7,609 bases of DNA from an uncultured Methylophilus sp. Its GTDB lineage: Bacteria; Pseudomonadota; Gammaproteobacteria; Burkholderiales; Methylophilaceae. How positions within the stretch are numbered: the stretch's first letter is position 1; the number at the start of each line of letters is the position of its first letter. The notes beneath the pieces were generated by a model. It ran no database searches. It worked only from the letters and a program-made list of their open reading frames with translations, and had not been told where the DNA came from. The position numbers and the translations under genes were made by a program. The stretch covers positions 1 to 7,609 of the forward strand of contig CAKZJM010000380.1 in NCBI GenBank assembly GCA_936943315.1, read 5' to 3'. Positions 6,087 to 7,609 of the stretch are shown here, piece after piece.

Positions 6087-7247
6087 TCATTCATCCAGGG
6101 TTTGGATGAGTTGCGGTTGGCTGCTCAAATAAGCCTCGCTACGCAAGTAACTTTTTTTGGTATGACGCACGCCTACTGCAATGGCTGCGCTGACCGGCAA
6201 GGCCAGCAATACCCCGGCAAATCCGAACAGCTGACCGCCCGCCATTAACGCCAGAATCACCAACACCGGATGCAAACCTATGCGGTCACCCACCAGGATA
6301 GGCGTCAGGAAAAAGCTTTCTACAAACTGGCCGATGCCAAATACCAGCAACACCGGAAACACTTCAGGCAACGAGGCAAATTGCAGCAGCGCCAGTAAAA
6401 CGGCCATGATAAAAGCCAGTGCAAAGCCAAGGTAAGGCACAAAACTGAGCAAGCCTGCGATCATGCCAATCGACAGTGCCATATCCAGCCCAACCAGCCA
6501 TAAGCCTATGCTGTAAAACACGCATAATGAAAACATGACCGAGAGTTGCCCGCGCAGAAATTCGGCGACCACACTATCAATATCTCTACAGAGCGCCTTA
6601 ACCCGTCCTATCCAGTCGCGGGGAATCAGGTCGCCGATTTCAGCCATCATGTCATCCCAGTCACGCAGAAAGTAAAACAGCACCACCGGTAATAACAAAA
6701 TATTTGCCAGCATGCCGATGATGCTTAAGCCTTTTTGCCCAGCGCTGAGCAGCACATTGCCTATCATGCTGCCTGCAGTTTGCCAGTGTTCACTGACCAG
6801 TTTTTGGATATCCGTATGATCCAGATTGAGATGGATGCCAAAGCGTTGTACCAGCCACGGCTCCACTTGCTGATGAAAATGATCGACCAGTAAAGGCAGG
6901 CGTTGTGCAATGAGGGTGGATTGCTGTTGCAACAGCGGAATAATGATCAGTAACAACCCAACCACGGCCAGTATCACGCCAAACATCACTAGCAGGGTGG
7001 CCGGCGTGCGGCCCATTCGCCAACCATTAAAACCGGTCTCACTGAGCCTGTCTACCAGCGGATCCAGCATATAGGCAATCACGGCGGCTGCCATAAACGG
7101 CGTCAGGATAGGCTCTAGTAAATAGAACAGGTAAATGAAAATGGCGGTCACTATCCACCATCGGTGATCACTGACAAATTGGGTCGCTACAGTTTTCTGG
7201 TGATCGTGATCTGACATGAGGTCTGGCGCATCTGCGTAATCCGGCAT
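6087..7247 (-). CDS. AI-2E/PerM family membrane transporter
   Basis: Polytopic inner-membrane protein of the AI-2E exporter (PerM/YdiK/TqsA) family; the transported substrate cannot be read from sequence. Counting from the ATG at 7247 gives 386 residues. Hydrophobic segments start near residue 30, followed by the family's DPLVDRL after TM2. A soluble central region separates TM3 from the C-terminal transmembrane block. The C-terminal signature includes LSFVPYLG and VESFFLTPILVGDRIGLHP, followed by the GQLFGFAGVLLALP stretch. The start is uncertain: an in-frame TTG at 7262 and an ATG at 7217 are alternatives, and none has a visible Shine-Dalgarno. It precedes hda on the same strand and is divergent from purM, a common betaproteobacterial arrangement. 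Confidence 0.92.
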   Translation of the reverse strand: MPDYADAPDLMSDHDHQKTVATQFVSDHRWWIVTAIFIYLFYLLEPILTPFMAAAVIAYMLDPLVDRLSETGFNGWRMGRTPATLLVMFGVILAVVGLLLIIIPLLQQQSTLIAQRLPLLVDHFHQQVEPWLVQRFGIHLNLDHTDIQKLVSEHWQTAGSMIGNVLLSAGQKGLSIIGMLANILLLPVVLFYFLRDWDDMMAEIGDLIPRDWIGRVKALCRDIDSVVAEFLRGQLSVMFSLCVFYSIGLWLVGLDMALSIGMIAGLLSFVPYLGFALAFIMAVLLALLQFASLPEVFPVLLVFGIGQFVESFFLTPILVGDRIGLHPVLVILALMAGGQLFGFAGVLLALPVSAAIAVGVRHTKKSYLRSEAYLSSQPQLIQTLDE

Positions 7248-7290
7248 AGGTCGAAGCGGCAAGATGCGTTAAAATAATGATTAATTTAAA

Positions 7291-7298
7291 ATTATACT
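7291..7298. promoter_or_regulatory. Overlapping divergent -10 elements for the PerM-family gene and purM
   Basis: ATTATA (7291-7296) reads TATAAT on the minus strand and would place transcription start about 20 bp before the TTG at 7262. TATACT (7293-7298) on the plus strand matches the -10 consensus at 5 of 6 positions, with a weak TTAAAA -35 (7269-7274) at 18-bp spacing, for purM. The -35 support is poor on both strands. Confidence 0.35.
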
Positions 7299-7334
7299 GA
7301 ATTTCAACGCTGTATCGCGCTTTGTTGTAAACAT

Positions 7335-7348
7335 CTGTACGGCTACAG
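7335..7348 (+). promoter_or_regulatory. Inverted repeat in the purM leader
   Basis: CTGTA (7335-7339) and TACAG (7344-7348) are perfect inverted repeats around CGGC. It would be a short hairpin in the purM leader if transcription starts near 7305, or a small operator. Confidence 0.3.
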
Positions 7349-7365
7349 CTGATCTGCTCATTAAC

Positions 7366-7381
7366 GCGTTTGATTAAACGC
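7366..7381 (+). promoter_or_regulatory. Second inverted repeat in the purM leader
   Basis: GCGTTT (7366-7371) and AAACGC (7376-7381) flank GATT, 34 bp before the purM start. The arm order is the reverse of the enterobacterial PurR box (ACGCAAAC-GTTTGCGT), so I do not call it a PurR site. It may be an operator or an mRNA hairpin. Confidence 0.35.
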
Positions 7382-7415
7382 AAGATTAAAACGTATTGAA
7401 AGAAACGAGAGTACC

Positions 7416-7609
7416 TTGACGACTTCTTCTGATAAAACTTCTATCACCTACCGCGATGCCGGTGTCGATATTGAGGCGGGTGATGCCCTGGTCGAGCAAA
7501 TTAAACCGTTTGCCAAACGTACAATGCGTCCTGAAGTCATGGGCGGCATTGGTGGTTTTGGTTCGCTGTTTGCCATGCCAAAAAAATTCAAGGAGCCGGT
7601 GTTGGTTTC
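7416..7609 (+). CDS. purM: Phosphoribosylformylglycinamidine cyclo-ligase (AIR synthetase), 5' part only
   Basis: Cytosolic enzyme of de novo purine synthesis that closes the imidazole ring: FGAM plus ATP gives AIR. Only the first 64 codons are in the window; the full protein is normally about 345-350 residues. The recognised N-terminal pattern is TSITYRDAGVDIEAG (8-22), RPEVMGGIGGFG (38-49) and KEPVLV at the edge, matching E. coli PurM nearly position by position. The start is TTG at 7416. The frame is open back to a TGA at 7371-7373, but no ATG or GTG lies in that stretch, and homology begins within a few residues of the TTG. A weak purine-rich GAGAG (7407-7411) precedes it. It is divergent from the PerM-family gene. 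Confidence 0.93.
   Translation, partial: MTTSSDKTSITYRDAGVDIEAGDALVEQIKPFAKRTMRPEVMGGIGGFGSLFAMPKKFKEPVLV

Noticed and set aside
7366..7381. PurR operator before purM
   Set aside because: Half-sites are in the opposite order to the enterobacterial PurR box, and PurR of that type is not expected in betaproteobacteria.

Overview
The window reads as ordinary chromosome from a Gram-negative bacterium, most likely a betaproteobacterium. The strongest clue is the order hda - AI-2E/PerM-family gene (one strand) divergent from purM, which is a common betaproteobacterial neighbourhood. Roughly balanced GC with AT-rich promoters and the overall protein style would fit a Methylophilaceae-like methylotroph, but that narrower placement is inference. 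There is no mobile element, CRISPR array, tRNA or rRNA that I can support, and I see no obviously new multi-gene system.

Layout. 1-749: an AT-rich control region and ahpC (peroxiredoxin). 750-926: a highly structured spacer. 927-2492: ahpF (its flavoprotein reductase). 2502-2537: a strong terminator shared with the convergent gene. 2549-4180 (minus): a COG2509-type FAD-dependent oxidoreductase of unknown substrate. 4181-4294: a short divergent control region rich in palindromes. 4295-5458: a membrane diguanylate cyclase with a CHASE3-type periplasmic sensor. 5462-6061 (minus): hda, regulator of DnaA. 6087-7247 (minus): an eight-segment-type PerM/AI-2E family membrane protein, probably cotranscribed with hda. 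7248-7415: a divergent control region. 7416-7609: the first 64 codons of purM, cut by the window edge. No stretch over 300 bases lacks a gene.

How the genes work together. AhpC and AhpF form one NADH-driven peroxide-reducing system. AhpF passes electrons from NADH through FAD and two Cys pairs to the AhpC disulfide. The other genes are housekeeping or signalling genes with no evident joint pathway.

The most interesting signals are non-coding or structural. (i) The ahpC-ahpF spacer can fold into two mutually exclusive hairpins. (ii) A perfect 16-bp palindrome touches the start codon of the diguanylate cyclase gene. (iii) An ATAG-N7-CTAT motif of OxyR half-operator type lies next to the start of the FAD oxidoreductase gene. 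(iv) Hda is unusually short because about 30 residues between Walker A and Walker B are absent.
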